A DNA stretch of 64,000 bases, from positions 1 to 64,000 of the forward strand of contig FWWN02000246.1 of assembly GCA_900175165.2 (NCBI GenBank), written 5' to 3'. The notes under the pieces were generated by a model, which searched no databases, had not been told where the DNA came from, and worked only from the letters and a program-made list of their open reading frames with translations. Every line of letters begins with the position of its first letter. Positions within the stretch are counted from its first letter, which is position 1. Origin of the DNA: Rhizomucor pusillus. Lineage: Eukaryota; Mucoromycota; Mucoromycetes; Mucorales; Lichtheimiaceae. The translations under genes and the position numbers were made by a program. Of this stretch, positions 36,067 through 46,348 are shown in pieces.

Positions 36067-37356
36067 CTAACTCGCCAGCGAGCACAAATCCTCCAAGACT
36101 TTGAGCACATGTTCCCTTGGTGAGTTTGGAATAAACTAAACACTGAGAATTAATGGATGATCAACGCCGGTCCGAAACTGTTAATTTTACCTTGAGTTTT
36201 CCTTCATGAGTCACAAATACGACCGGCAGTCCTATTCTGATCAATACCAAAGATGATAGCTTTAAACGCATGGTGTTGTAAATATGTTCGTGAATCGCTT
36301 CCATCATGGTTAATTTGCTTGCTCGCACGCTATCAACATCAGTTGTTAGTATCTTTACATTAATCGGGTATATGCCAAGTCAGTTTGAAAAAAAAAAAAA
36401 GAAACGTACATGCCATAAACATTCATCAGATCCTCTGTCCGTATATCAATGCAAATATCAGAAATAGTTTGGATTTGGGGTACAGTGAAGACCAGACCCA
36501 GTTTCTGATAACGGTAAGTTTGAGTGTGGGCCATTTGGACACGCTGTGATTCGCTTGCCGGCATATCAAATAAATGAGAGCACCACCATTCGACCATGGA
36601 TTCTAACTTCGTGCCTGGGATATGTAAAGGCAATGCCGTGCAATCAAAAGCTTTTTGAAACCATGCGACCACTTCGGATACGACGTAAGGCGATGCTTTG
36701 AAAAGGAAAAGGGGATAGGAACAGAATGACTCGTCTGCAAGAATGAATTAATATACAACAACATTGGAACGTTATCTTTTGATTCTTTCTTACGTCCTAT
36801 ATCAGATGACTGTGATGGAATAAGATAAATGCTTTCCGAGCGTGCAGTCTTGTTCACTATAAATATCATTAATGAATATCACGGCCAGCGTAATTCAAAA
36901 GACGAATGGCGTACCAGTCAAAGAGATCGATATCTCGATAGCCGGGTGGTTATCTACTTTACAGTGTTAAAACAAGCGTATACAGATAATGCATGTATGC
37001 ATCCACTTGCAATAATCCCATTCTCTGACAGGCAACGGTTCCAAAGATAGATCGTGCAACTGTCCTTTGATATCGCTCGCTCTCGAACCAGTGGGTGTTG
37101 TTGTATCTGGCGGCAAGTTGTCAGGATCTGTCGTCTTGAGACGTAAGCCGTTGCAGAGTGCGCGAGCTAGCTGGATTGCATATTTATTGAGTGCTCGTTG
37201 ATCGTGGCGGAAATTATACAGAGGTGTGCATCGGTATGCGTTGAAGGTTTTGTTTACAAGCGATGCTATTGTAGCCGATCAGATCCTGCAATGAAGTTCT
37301 GCAAGTTTTGCTCATGTACCTAAATCATCAGCTGGTGCCTGACGGCGAATCGACAT
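36067..37356 (-). CDS. Centromere protein CENP-L homologue
   Basis: Exon 1 (37356-37320, MSIRRQAPADDL) joins in phase to exon 2 (from 37265), giving SLVNKTFNAYRCTPLYNF. Later pieces are HPAIEISISLTGTPF, YPLFLFKASPYVV, VVAWFQKAFDCTALPLHIPG, MVEWWCSHLFD, LGLVFTVPQIQTISDICIDI and HEHIYNTMRLKL. The last exon is FIPNSPREHVLKVLEDLCSL with stop TAG at 36067. The YR.(S/T)PLY.F start, the WFQK.FDC motif and the order of later blocks match metazoan CENP-L. CENP-L pairs with CENP-N in the constitutive centromere network that reads CENP-A nucleosomes. Middle exon borders near 36700-37040 were not fully resolved. The spacer to the DOA10 start (35822-36066) holds nothing recognised. Confidence 0.82.
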
Positions 37357-37998
37357 TAACGAAAGCGTGGCGAGAGGCGGTCACACACAGACATCGAAAA
37401 TTGAAGCATTTTCATACACTGAGATTGACAGAAATGGCCTGCATATATATTACATGACAAGAGGATATCAATGCAATCGAATGTGATTCGACAGAGACAG
37501 GCAACAAAGCAGAATCATGAAGAAGAGAGAATTTCAGCATATTATTGCGATCAGTCCGGTAATTATTGCCTTCAGATTCTCTGCAGACAAGTACTACATA
37601 GCAGCGGCCTAATCTCATCAAAACGCTGCAGAGATAAGCAACATCACTTGTATACGATAACCTTCTATCTTTTATTTCTCTGGGTACAATGGTCGTCAAG
37701 AAAGTAGTTCTTTCCTTCGACATTAATAATGTCCATTTACATCCATTTCCAGGTTATCACTCGTGTCAGCAATGGCTGCCACGTTGCTTCTTGGTTTTCC
37801 AGCGGACCGGCACTCAGATGATATTGTGAGGAGACTGGATCGGATAACACCGCGCTCAACAAGAACAAGGTAGCAGAGCGTGAAGAAAATGTCTGGACCG
37901 AGAAGCGGCGCGAACCGATAGCTGGGTGCTTGCTCCGCGACGAGAATGAATGTTACACCAGCAGCAGTAGTTTTCATGGGGAGATTCAGACGCGCGCT
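37357..37998. other. Spacer with unassigned open frames
   Basis: This lies between the CENP-L and F-box genes, both on the minus strand. Minus-strand frames at 37723-37977 (hydrophobic, no motif) and 37412-37723 are open, but no splice link, domain or start context supports them. They may be 3' UTR of the F-box gene or promoter of the CENP-L gene. Confidence 0.4.
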
Positions 37999-38604
37999 TT
38001 AGGTCAGCTCGTACTCGCTACAAAACCATTGTTGACCGACTTGGCAGCGCGTAATTCGTACAAAATTTCCCTCGTTGGATTCTAGCTCGATGTTGCCTTC
38101 AAAGTAGCCTTCTTTCCGCGCCAGCTTTACAGCGGTGTTGGGTGGGGCCTTAATGGCATGAATGGACCTCTTGTAAACGATACCGTTGTGTGCAAGGACG
38201 ATTGCAACCATAATGTAGTCCGTACTGCCTTGTGATTGGTGCACCCAGTTCGTACCGTTCGCTTGGTACGGCATGAATTCAAAGTAATTATCGTGTATTT
38301 CGGAAAGATCCAAACGCTCCACATACAAGGCATAAACTGTGTCCGTTGGCGAACTGGAAGGCGTACACTTGACATGTTTGGATGTGAATGCGACCTGCGT
38401 CAAAGGTTTGCCGATCGCGATAGGTGGTTGATATCCGCAGCCACTGAGGCACACATACACTTGGCGGTCGCGGAAGATGGGATGTTGTAATAGTATCTGA
38501 TCGACGTAGGGTGTTTCTTTGCGCTGAAGTTGGATGAGCTTGTGAACAGGCAGCCGGTTTAGGATGGTTATGATAATCTCTGGAGGCAACTTGGTGCCTA
38601 TCAT
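37999..38604 (-). CDS. F-box protein, substrate unknown
   Basis: A single-exon frame of 201 residues starting MIGTKLPPEIIITILNRLPV. Residues 5-45 form an F-box (LPPEIIITILNRLPVHKLIQ then LQR...), which normally binds Skp1 in an SCF ubiquitin ligase. The remainder is rich in beta-strand-like sequence (YVCLSGCGYQPPIAIGKPLT, DTVYALYVERLDLSEI, FVRITRCQVGQQWFCSEYEL). It may be a ligand- or substrate-binding lobe of a kind I do not recognise; it resembles small sugar-binding F-box proteins only in overall size. It ends cleanly at 37999. No intron is needed. The assembly gap lies about 200 bases upstream. Confidence 0.75.
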   Translation of the reverse strand: MIGTKLPPEIIITILNRLPVHKLIQLQRKETPYVDQILLQHPIFRDRQVYVCLSGCGYQPPIAIGKPLTQVAFTSKHVKCTPSSSPTDTVYALYVERLDLSEIHDNYFEFMPYQANGTNWVHQSQGSTDYIMVAIVLAHNGIVYKRSIHAIKAPPNTAVKLARKEGYFEGNIELESNEGNFVRITRCQVGQQWFCSEYELT

Positions 38605-38807
38605 TGTGGGTAATTAAATGTCTCGTGGCGAGGGGTGGGGAAGAGAAAAGGTGGGGTGCGAAAGAAAAAGATAACACGTTTTGTAATAAATATTCGGCGT
38701 CAAATTTCGGGTGCCTGGTCTCGGTGGAAAGCTCCTTACCGGTCTGTCGGAAACTTGCTTCCGACATCCAATTGGGCTGTTTGTTGCCACCTTTGTATGA
38801 AAAAAAA

Positions 38808-38853
38808 NNNNNNNNNNNNNNNNNNNNNNNNNNNNNNNNNNNNNNNNNNNNNN
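38808..38853. other. Assembly gap (46 N) inside a poly-A run
   Basis: Forty-six N are flanked on both sides by A7 runs, so the gap appears to fall within a homopolymer or A-rich simple repeat that the assembler could not size. Confidence 0.95.
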
Positions 38854-41800
38854 AAAAAAACGTGAGTCGCCTTATTGCGGGTTTTTATGCAAGCAACTTT
38901 CGGGACCGTTAAAAATAGCCGTCTCTTGACATCGAGACCATGCAGAGACACGATCTGGGCTCAACTTTGGACCCTATCCAAATAATGTTTAATTCAGCCA
39001 TGGAGATGATCGGCGTATCTTCCAAATGAGCCAGTACAATGTTCGAAGAACAATTGGGCCACCATTCTGATGATACATATATCAGAAGAAGTACTTTTGA
39101 GCACTAAATTATCGGAAACCGGATAGCAGTTTGGAGTGCTTCTGCCTCACCGATCCGATCGACGGCCCCATACAATAATCAAAGAGCAGCAATCTCTCAC
39201 GAAAATCATTTACAAAAAAGTCTGTATGTCTCTATAAGCTGTAATTCCTTCAGCAGAAACATTGCCAAAAGTCAAAGCATAAGCAAAGGTTTACCTTGAT
39301 GAAGGAAGGACACATTTTGGAATAAAACGGCAGTTTTAAGTATTGGGGCCGGGATAAATAATTCCCTTACATCAAAACGGAATCTAAGCTTTATATCAAG
39401 GATATTCAAAGGATTCGTGAAGGCGAAACCTCCGATATTGTTTACATCGTCTAAGCATCTTTTATTAAGCCTGACAAGCGCCTTTATGCTTCTTGCACTC
39501 GTGCGCTTGGTTCGCTAAAGCTTATGATTGATCCAAGTCTGTAGAATAAACCCGCTTGACCTTCATTAACCTCCATTCTCCGGCGAGTTGGTCCGCTTCG
39601 CTACTGCAAGCACAGCGTCCTCGAGTTGTGGTTTATGCAGATTGACGCTCGCAAACGATTGCTTAATGAATTAAATGTTACTTGCTAGCCAAGGTGGAAA
39701 CATTCCTTACTTCCTCTCCCGTACCACTCCCATAAACCTCCATTCAAAATGCATCTTCTTTTTCTTACGTTTACATGCATTCCTTTCCATTGATGGTCTA
39801 TTCAGATATCGCTCCAATAGGATGATTGTGGTTGAAAGTCTTCGATGCAATCCCATAAGATGTTTCATCTTTAATGTTCTACCTATTTCCAGTCTCCAGG
39901 ACTAATCTCAACTTTCGCCTAGCTGCGGCTGCGTGAATGGCTGTTTCGATACCGTGATTATCTGCACCAAGTCCAAACCGGAACTAGCATAATCAATGTT
40001 TGTTGAAAATGTGTAATCGAATCAATAACTCTCTACCCCTCACTAACTTTTTTGGATCTACACCATTTATATCATATGCTGGTTTGCACATCCGGTAGTT
40101 TTTATATGCAGGAGCTGGCACAAACTTTGCTCATGTGAATTCTTAATTGCCTACGCTTGAATCCTTCGTCGCCAGAGACGCAACTTTGTCTTGTAAACAA
40201 CCGTTATTGCCTATACCAGCTCTTATTCGCTTATTGCAATCGTTGACCAATCAAGAAAAGAAAGGCTCGGGAACCGATAGTACACATAGCAGAAGCTTCC
40301 GATCACAGGAAGATTTTTGACAAGATCACTAAACAATGTACCGAGCTGACAAGTGGTGTGTTTTTCTGTGTTGAAGTGCGGTACAAAAGGTAAGTCAGAT
40401 GAGCCGGCTAATGTAAAGGACGACAGAGCGAAGTAGGGATAGAACAAGGAAGAAAAAAAAATACGAGAAACATGCATAATGTTCTGGCTCTGCTGGCGCA
40501 ATGCGACGGATACAGGCGTATTTTTTTCTTCCATTCGCTCGGGCCGAACTCCATGTCGCGACAAGCAATAATTAAGTCTATTTTACGTTCGTAGACGGCA
40601 TCGAGCTTCTTCCTCTCGTTGAACTGCAGAGATCTTCTGCCAGTGAGGGCAGAAAGAAATATATCTGTAATTTCGTTTATTCAAAATATCTGTCCAATCG
40701 GGAGGCTATCATGCACAACTATCAGTCAACTCAAATGGAAAGCTCTTCTTTGGCAACCGATACCATCTTTCGTAAATAGGAAATTCTGCTTCCTTTAGAG
40801 CCTTGCGGAACTGTTCTCGCCGAAAGGAGTTGAATGCGAAGGATTTCGCTCATGACAAAGACAAGTGGACGAAAGTACTAGTCCTTGGTAGGTACTCGTA
40901 GTATATGTGCAAGTTCCAACTGTGTTTCTGGATTCGAGGTCTCACGCCTGGGAGTCATTTGCTTAGTGGATCAAAGAAGCTACATGTGTGTCTAGGGTTT
41001 TACGCAACCCCGTTGAAACATACCTTGGTCGTGACGACATGCTAGAATATGAATACTTCAAGTTTGCGCTTTCCCATTTTTTATTAAAAGACTGAACAAG
41101 GAGGAACAAAGAGCCATGATCGACCGTCTGTTTAGGTGACAATATCAAGTGGATCAATACCGAGAAAGGACAAAGAGTTACATGAACACACAGGAGACAA
41201 GACACTGTTCTTGACTACACCTTTATTTTCAATTAAAAACGATGGTAGAGTTTTAGCATTTAAACCGTCTGTGTTTCCCATGCCTTCTTCACTTATCCTT
41301 TCTGTTAATCGGTTTTTCATGAAGGCGACGGAATGAACTCCAAGTCATTTTTATTATTGCTGATTAAATTAGAGAAAAATGTCTGCCTCATCTATAATTC
41401 ACGTATATATCGGCACAAACATTTGTACCCGCGTTAAAGAATTACTATCTTGTTAGCCATCCTATCACACATGTGGGAGGATTTGTAAGAAATTGTAGGT
41501 CGATTTGTACGTGTTCTGTACGCAATCGGCAAGTGTCTGAACAGAGCTAAGGAAGATGAAGGCGACTAGCATAGAAAGGATGATCGTAAGGAGCTGGAGA
41601 TGCATGGCTTTTAAGATGTGGTAGCTGAATATTTGTAGGTATTGCTATTTAAGTACTTTACATCAAACTTCTGATTCGTTGGGTTTAAGGTAAACCAACT
41701 AGAACTCCATGATATTTATAAGGACATCGAGATTTGCATCTCGGCAAAGAATCGCTAGGAGAAGAAATACAGACGCCTGTTGCTGCAGTCGAGGATCCGT

Positions 41801-42094
41801 ATCAGTATAATAGTCATCATTGTATCAAAGCAGACAATGAATATATGCCTCCGAAATGATCTTCCAAACAAAGCAGCCGGTACAGTGTTTACAAAATTCA
41901 TATCTCTGGATGTACCTTGACATATACTTCAAGTGATTTTCGAGAAGGTGCGCGGAGGAGGACAGGCCCGTGATAAGCAAAAGGCAGTTTGCACGGGCAC
42001 CCACGAGCTGATTTTTCTCTTCTTCCCTGCTCCACGTTGTACAGCTTTGGAGTTTGGCAAAGGTCCTTACGACAACAGAAAGCGCCCTGCCTCC
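38854..42094. other. Gene-poor stretch
   Basis: About 3.2 kb have no supportable gene. Open frames are short (113 residues or fewer) and lack domains. The stretch contains the second copy of the dispersed repeat (39478-39660). Together with the adjacent gap, this suggests decayed mobile-element territory. The nearest gene downstream starts at 42095. Confidence 0.55.
39478..39660 (+). repeat. Dispersed repeat, copy B
   Basis: A diverged copy, in the same orientation, of the sequence at 4138-4330. It shares CCTCCATTCTCCGGC and CCGCTTCGCTACTGCAAGCA with copy A. No coding capacity or terminal repeats were recognised. Confidence 0.6.
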
Positions 42095-43419
42095 ATGGCC
42101 AAGGAAACGACGCAGCCCAAGGCTGTCAACATCATTCGGCCAACTCACAGCTTTACGCCTGGCAAAGCATCGAGGGCATCCTCTGTCCATTCAGTAGCTA
42201 GCTACACCAGTGCACCACCTACTACGACTACAACAACTCGTAAACCTAGAGTCTCAAGCCGGATCCACGATGGCTCTAAACCTATCATCAACATTTACCA
42301 TCCTCCCTCGCAACAACCTTCTTCACACCCGCAAAGACGTAAACTTTCACCACCACCTCCTTCTTCGCCGATACCACCACCACAACCTCCAGCAAACTCT
42401 AGACCGCACTTTGAAATATACAAACCGAGGTTGCCCGTTGCAGGTTTACAACGGCCTTCTCGGCGTCCGTCAAACAGTAGCAGCAGCAGCGATGGATACA
42501 GAGCGCGTTCAGTACTCATGCCTATCGCCAAACCCGTCAACTGGCCGCCACACTCCTCTACACCCACTTCGAGTTCGATGCCGTTGTTGATGCCAGAAAA
42601 TGTCAAAGTAGACGAACCGATGTTTCCGAGTGATGAAACTGATGATGACCAGGACGACGAGGAAGAAGAAAACGATGACAGTTTTGAGGAAGACGATAAC
42701 CAACATGAAGATGACGAGGATGCTTCAGATAGCGATGATCCTGTAGTGAACGAGGCCAGAGTAAACCGCAAGGTAAGTTGGAACTTGGAATGAACTCGAG
42801 AATATTTTCCTAATCGGATCTCTCTAGATTGCAGATCTTGAAATATCCAACCAATCTTTGCTAGCGGTAAACGCAATGCTGGAGGCCACGGTGCGCAAGC
42901 AAGCATCACAGGTAGCTAAATTAAAGAAGCAAATATCGAGGTAAAACAGGCACAAAAGAAAATGTAGTTAAGATCTTACTGCTCACGGTTGTCCAAAGTG
43001 ATCCTCAAGAGGTAGTGGTAGCACCGGTCTTGCTAGCGGACGCGACAAAAGAGCAGGTACATGACTTTAAATAGTTAGCATAATCCTCTATGATTGCTTA
43101 CACGCAACTCGTATCTAGTTGACAGACGAGGATGATTGGGAAAAGGACGAGGCTTTTGTTCGATTATGTCGCATGACTGAGAAAATGATTGAACAAGGGC
43201 GAGCGGCTCTCAACTTTGAATTTAAGGGTCAAGGCAGGGTGCTAGCCCAGTACCAAGAGCAAGGTAAGCAAACATGGATTTGAATATGGCAAGGCTGGTC
43301 AAGACTAAACTGCTCCTTTAGATTCTAGTGGAGAGGAAGAAGATGAAGACGACGATACATTTTCAGAGAGCAACAACAACAATAACAACAATACCCAGAA
43401 CCTTGACGGTTCGTCCTAG
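42095..43419 (+). CDS. Unidentified nuclear-type protein, Pro/Ser-rich and acidic, coiled coil
   Basis: Five exons give 357 residues in frame: 42095-42772, 42828-42940, 43010-43056, 43126-43263 and 43322-43419. The start is MAKETTQPKAVNIIRP; the frame is open upstream, but this ATG has the better context. The N-terminal 190 residues are Pro/Ser/Arg-rich and disordered. A highly acidic stretch (about 195-225) follows, then a short coiled coil (LEISNQSLLAVNAMLEATVR, KQASQVAKLKKQISR). A conserved-looking DEDDWEKDEAFVRLCRMTEK, with GQGRVLAQY, precedes a Glu/Asp/Asn tail. The SLLA(V/I)N...LE pattern occurs in fungal proteins of unknown function. No enzymatic motif is visible. The composition suggests a nuclear scaffold or regulator; this is inference. 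Confidence 0.75.
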
Positions 43420-43595
43420 AGAAGAAAAAACCAACGACTTTTTGCATAACATTCCCACCACAAACAAAACCCAAGACCACCCCACTGCACTTGTTTTTAT
43501 ACATATTCAATATATATATTTATTCACACAAGATCAAGTTGAAAAAGAAAAAGACAGATAGGATAGCAAGCCATATCGTTGTGGAGCCAGGTTTT

Positions 43596-43921
43596 TCAGT
43601 GTTGCAGGTGTTCCTCAATGATATGCGCTGTTTTCATGGCATTCTCACGCTCTTGAGGATCATTCATGCGTTCTTTTCGTGCTTGCTGTTCCAAGCGGTC
43701 CATTTCGCGCTGGGGTCGTTTATTGAGTTATCTGTATACGATTATTTCTTGGCTTGAACAGCAATGCTTACCCATCCAGCCTGCCCTGTTTCACCTGTCT
43801 CGGATGGAGCTTCTGTGTAGGCTGCTTGGCCGAGTGGGTCAAATTCAGTCGAGGATGCATTTGCATGTCTCTGTTCCTCCTCGGGAACGTCTTGGATAGT
43901 AACACGGTGTTTAGTGGACAT
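43596..43921 (-). CDS. Small unidentified protein
   Basis: Two exons (43921-43772 and 43709-43596) give 87 residues. The join is W|REMDRLEQQARKERM, in phase 0 across a GTAAGC...CCCCAG intron. The N-terminus (MSTKHRVTIQDVPEEEQRHA) and middle are polar and probably disordered. The C-terminal 35 residues form a charged helix (RLEQQARKERMNDPQERENA, MKTAHIIEEHLQH). I do not recognise a family. It lies tail-to-tail with the gene ending at 43419, and NAF1 ends 104 bases behind it on the same strand. Confidence 0.65.
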
Positions 43922-44025
43922 TAATAGACAGAGCAAGTGTGTGTGTGTGAACAAGAAAGAAATAAATGCACAAGGGTTTTATGGTATGCAAAAGTACAAA
44001 TATGAAAAATGATGTCACTACAGGC

Positions 44026-45578
44026 CTACTTTGAGGATTTGAACAATGAAGCGAGGAAGTTTTGCACGGCAACAGGTATTGAGGGTGATGATGACTGTGC
44101 TTCTTGTTGTCCTGGCGCTTGTGCTTCTGCTTTCTGCTGCTGCTGCTGCTGCTGCTGCTGTTGTTGTTGTTTTTGCTCTTGCATCAATGGAGGCTCTGAT
44201 GAAGCAAATGGATCATCGCTGGAGGAAAAAATTCTCGTGAGCATTTACTGCGTTAGAGTTATTTCTGTCTTAAAACCTACAAGTCTTCATCATAGCTGAC
44301 CATCTGTCTGCCAGATGATTGCGCTTGCGACTGCGTATTTTTGCTCGCGTCGTAAGCTGCCAAAGCAGCGTCGAAATCATCATCATCTTTTGGCGGAAGC
44401 GGTGCACGTCGAAGTCGCTGTTGGCGAGGCTGCTGCTGTTGTCTGTTGCTTTTTGCTGTGCTTCGCTTTAGCATTTGTCGATAACTGAGCTCTTCCTCGT
44501 CGTCTGAGAACTCGCGCTCGTGTTCTTCTACTTCTTCATCAAAGGCATTGCTTGCATCGGTGTATTTCATTTTCTTCAACTCCTCGACTTGCACCAACGC
44601 TGACTTGTTGTACGATGGTACGTAAAATACACGAGATCCAACTTTTGCCCGCTCTCGATCGATTTCTTCGGCAGTGTTGAACCGCACAGAGTAGAATGGT
44701 CGACTTACTGGGCCAAACGTTTCAAACACCTAGAATTTACCACCGTCAACGTGATGATTCAGGATAGGGCATCGTAGATTCTTTACCTCGCCCATAATTT
44801 CTCGATCTTCGTACGTAAACAGACTTTCACTATCAAGCACAAAAGCTGCTTCAGACATGCTTTGTACTACAATGACATTCTCCAGGATTTCATAGATATT
44901 GCCGATGAAAACGAGTTCCGTGGTTGGCAAAATTTCAAAATTGGGCTTTTCGATGACAAAATCCGTAATTTCGTGGGCGGTTTTTGGTATAGCGTTGAGA
45001 TCCATTTTCCCGTTCTCGTCATCATCGTAATAATCATCATCGTAGCCGCCTTCCTGCTTGCTGATTCATAGATATTTTCAATGAATATTTTTTTTCTCAT
45101 GCATTAACTCGTAAAATTGCTCCCTCACTTTTTATCATCATCATTCTGATCATCCTCGCTTTCATCACTCTCGTCTTCACTGCTGGATGACAAGTCACTG
45201 CTCTCGTAACCATCTTGCTCGTTTTCGCCCTTGATAGCCTTATCGAGTAGATCCTGAGGAAAAACTGGTTAGCCATGTACGAAATGAAAGGAAACAAAGA
45301 TCCCAGCTGCGTACCTCTGATGACTTGTCTTTTGATTTCTCCTCCATATGGGTATCTGTTTTCTCGGATGCCTAAAGTCACTCAGTATCCCAAAGCATAA
45401 CGATAAACTCTTGCGTGTGTATTACCTCGGGTACGATCGACATCTCCTGCTTGATCTCGTTGTTCAAAACTGTGGCGTGCTGCTGGACGACGGTCTGTGC
45501 CGAGTCAGTCTGCATATTTGAATCATTCTGGGTCACTGCTGCCAACGCCACTGCGACATCGTCAGGGATCTGTGACAT
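44026..45578 (-). CDS. NAF1: H/ACA snoRNP assembly factor Naf1
   Basis: Six exons give 421 residues in frame: 45578-45426, 45371-45315, 45253-45129, 45060-44787, 44729-44281 and 44233-44026. After an acidic N-terminus, the Gar1-like beta-barrel core spans about residues 150-240: ILPTTELVFIGNIYEILENV, IVVQSMSEAAFVLDSESLFT, FETFGPVSRPFYSVRF and VGSRVFYVPSY. This matches Naf1, which holds Cbf5/dyskerin-Nop10-Nhp2 on nascent H/ACA RNAs before exchange with Gar1. A charged tail and poly-Gln run (12 Q) end the protein. The gene is divergent from mL54, with 130 bases between start codons. That pairing links snoRNP and mitoribosome production. Confidence 0.92.
44134..44169. repeat. CAG/CAA trinucleotide run in NAF1
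   Basis: Nine CTG then three TTG triplets on the plus strand encode 12 consecutive Gln in Naf1 on the minus strand. The CAG part is uninterrupted and so prone to length change. Confidence 0.9.
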
Positions 45579-45708
45579 GACACAAAGTTAAAAGTGAAAA
45601 TAATGCGAAAGGGAAATGCGGTCGGAGGGGCCAGGAAGTTTTGAGGCTTATTCCAGAAAGTTGACAGGCCTCCTCCGCCCTGCTCGCATTCTTTATAGAG
45701 ACCCACAA

Positions 45709-46127
45709 ATGCTGTTAGCGCGATCTCTGCTTGCTTCTACGAAACGACCCTCCTTCATTCGCTCATTTGCATACACAGCTGCATCGAGAAATGTACAGGG
45801 TATGAACCGGATTCACAGCAGGTGTTATTGTAAGGAAACTTATATCCGCTTATGACAGATTCCGGTAGCAGCAGCGTTGCACCGGCACCACAGCGACAAC
45901 CATCATCGGTACCCAAAGGAACAGTGTTAAAAGGCATCAATTATTTGAAGGACGGCAAAGACCCGGTCGCTCTGGACGACAACGAATACCCTGACTGGCT
46001 CTGGGATTTGTTGGACGAGAAGAAACAGAAACAAAAGACCTCCAAACCTAGCAACCGGCAGTACCACCGAAAACAGAACCGAGAAACTATCCGCGCACAG
46101 AACTTTATGAAGAACAAGAAGACATAA
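45709..46127 (+). CDS. Mitochondrial ribosomal protein mL54 (yeast MRPL37)
   Basis: Two exons (45709-45799 and 45859-46127) give 119 residues. Exon 1 encodes a classic mitochondrial presequence, [20 protein letters not shown] then AYTAASRNV. It joins through a GTATGA...GACAG intron to DSGSSSVAP. The mature part has [20 protein letters not shown] then [11 protein letters not shown], the family hallmark of mL54, a large-subunit protein of the mitoribosome. An ATG at 45852, inside the intron, would give a 91-residue form lacking the presequence if the intron were retained. The longer form was chosen because a mitoribosomal protein needs import. Length fits the family (about 105-140). Confidence 0.9.
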
Positions 46128-46348
46128 TTGTGGTTGTATATTATATTTGTGGTAATAGACAAGCGAGACCAAAACGATTGCCAGAAAGAAAGAAATATAT
46201 ATATAGATGTAAAACGAGGTCATCAATTGACACACGCTGGACTGGTGGGACATTTTACCATCTATGTTCTTTTTGGAAGGAACTCTGGGCATCTATATGC
46301 ATTAAACGATTAATATCTTGGTCGTTGCATGCACAGTATCTGCAAGAG

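Noticed and set aside
42295..42909. 204-residue minus-strand frame opposite the Pro/Ser-rich gene
   Set aside because: It is Ser/Gly-rich and antisense to a five-exon gene whose splice joins all keep frame.
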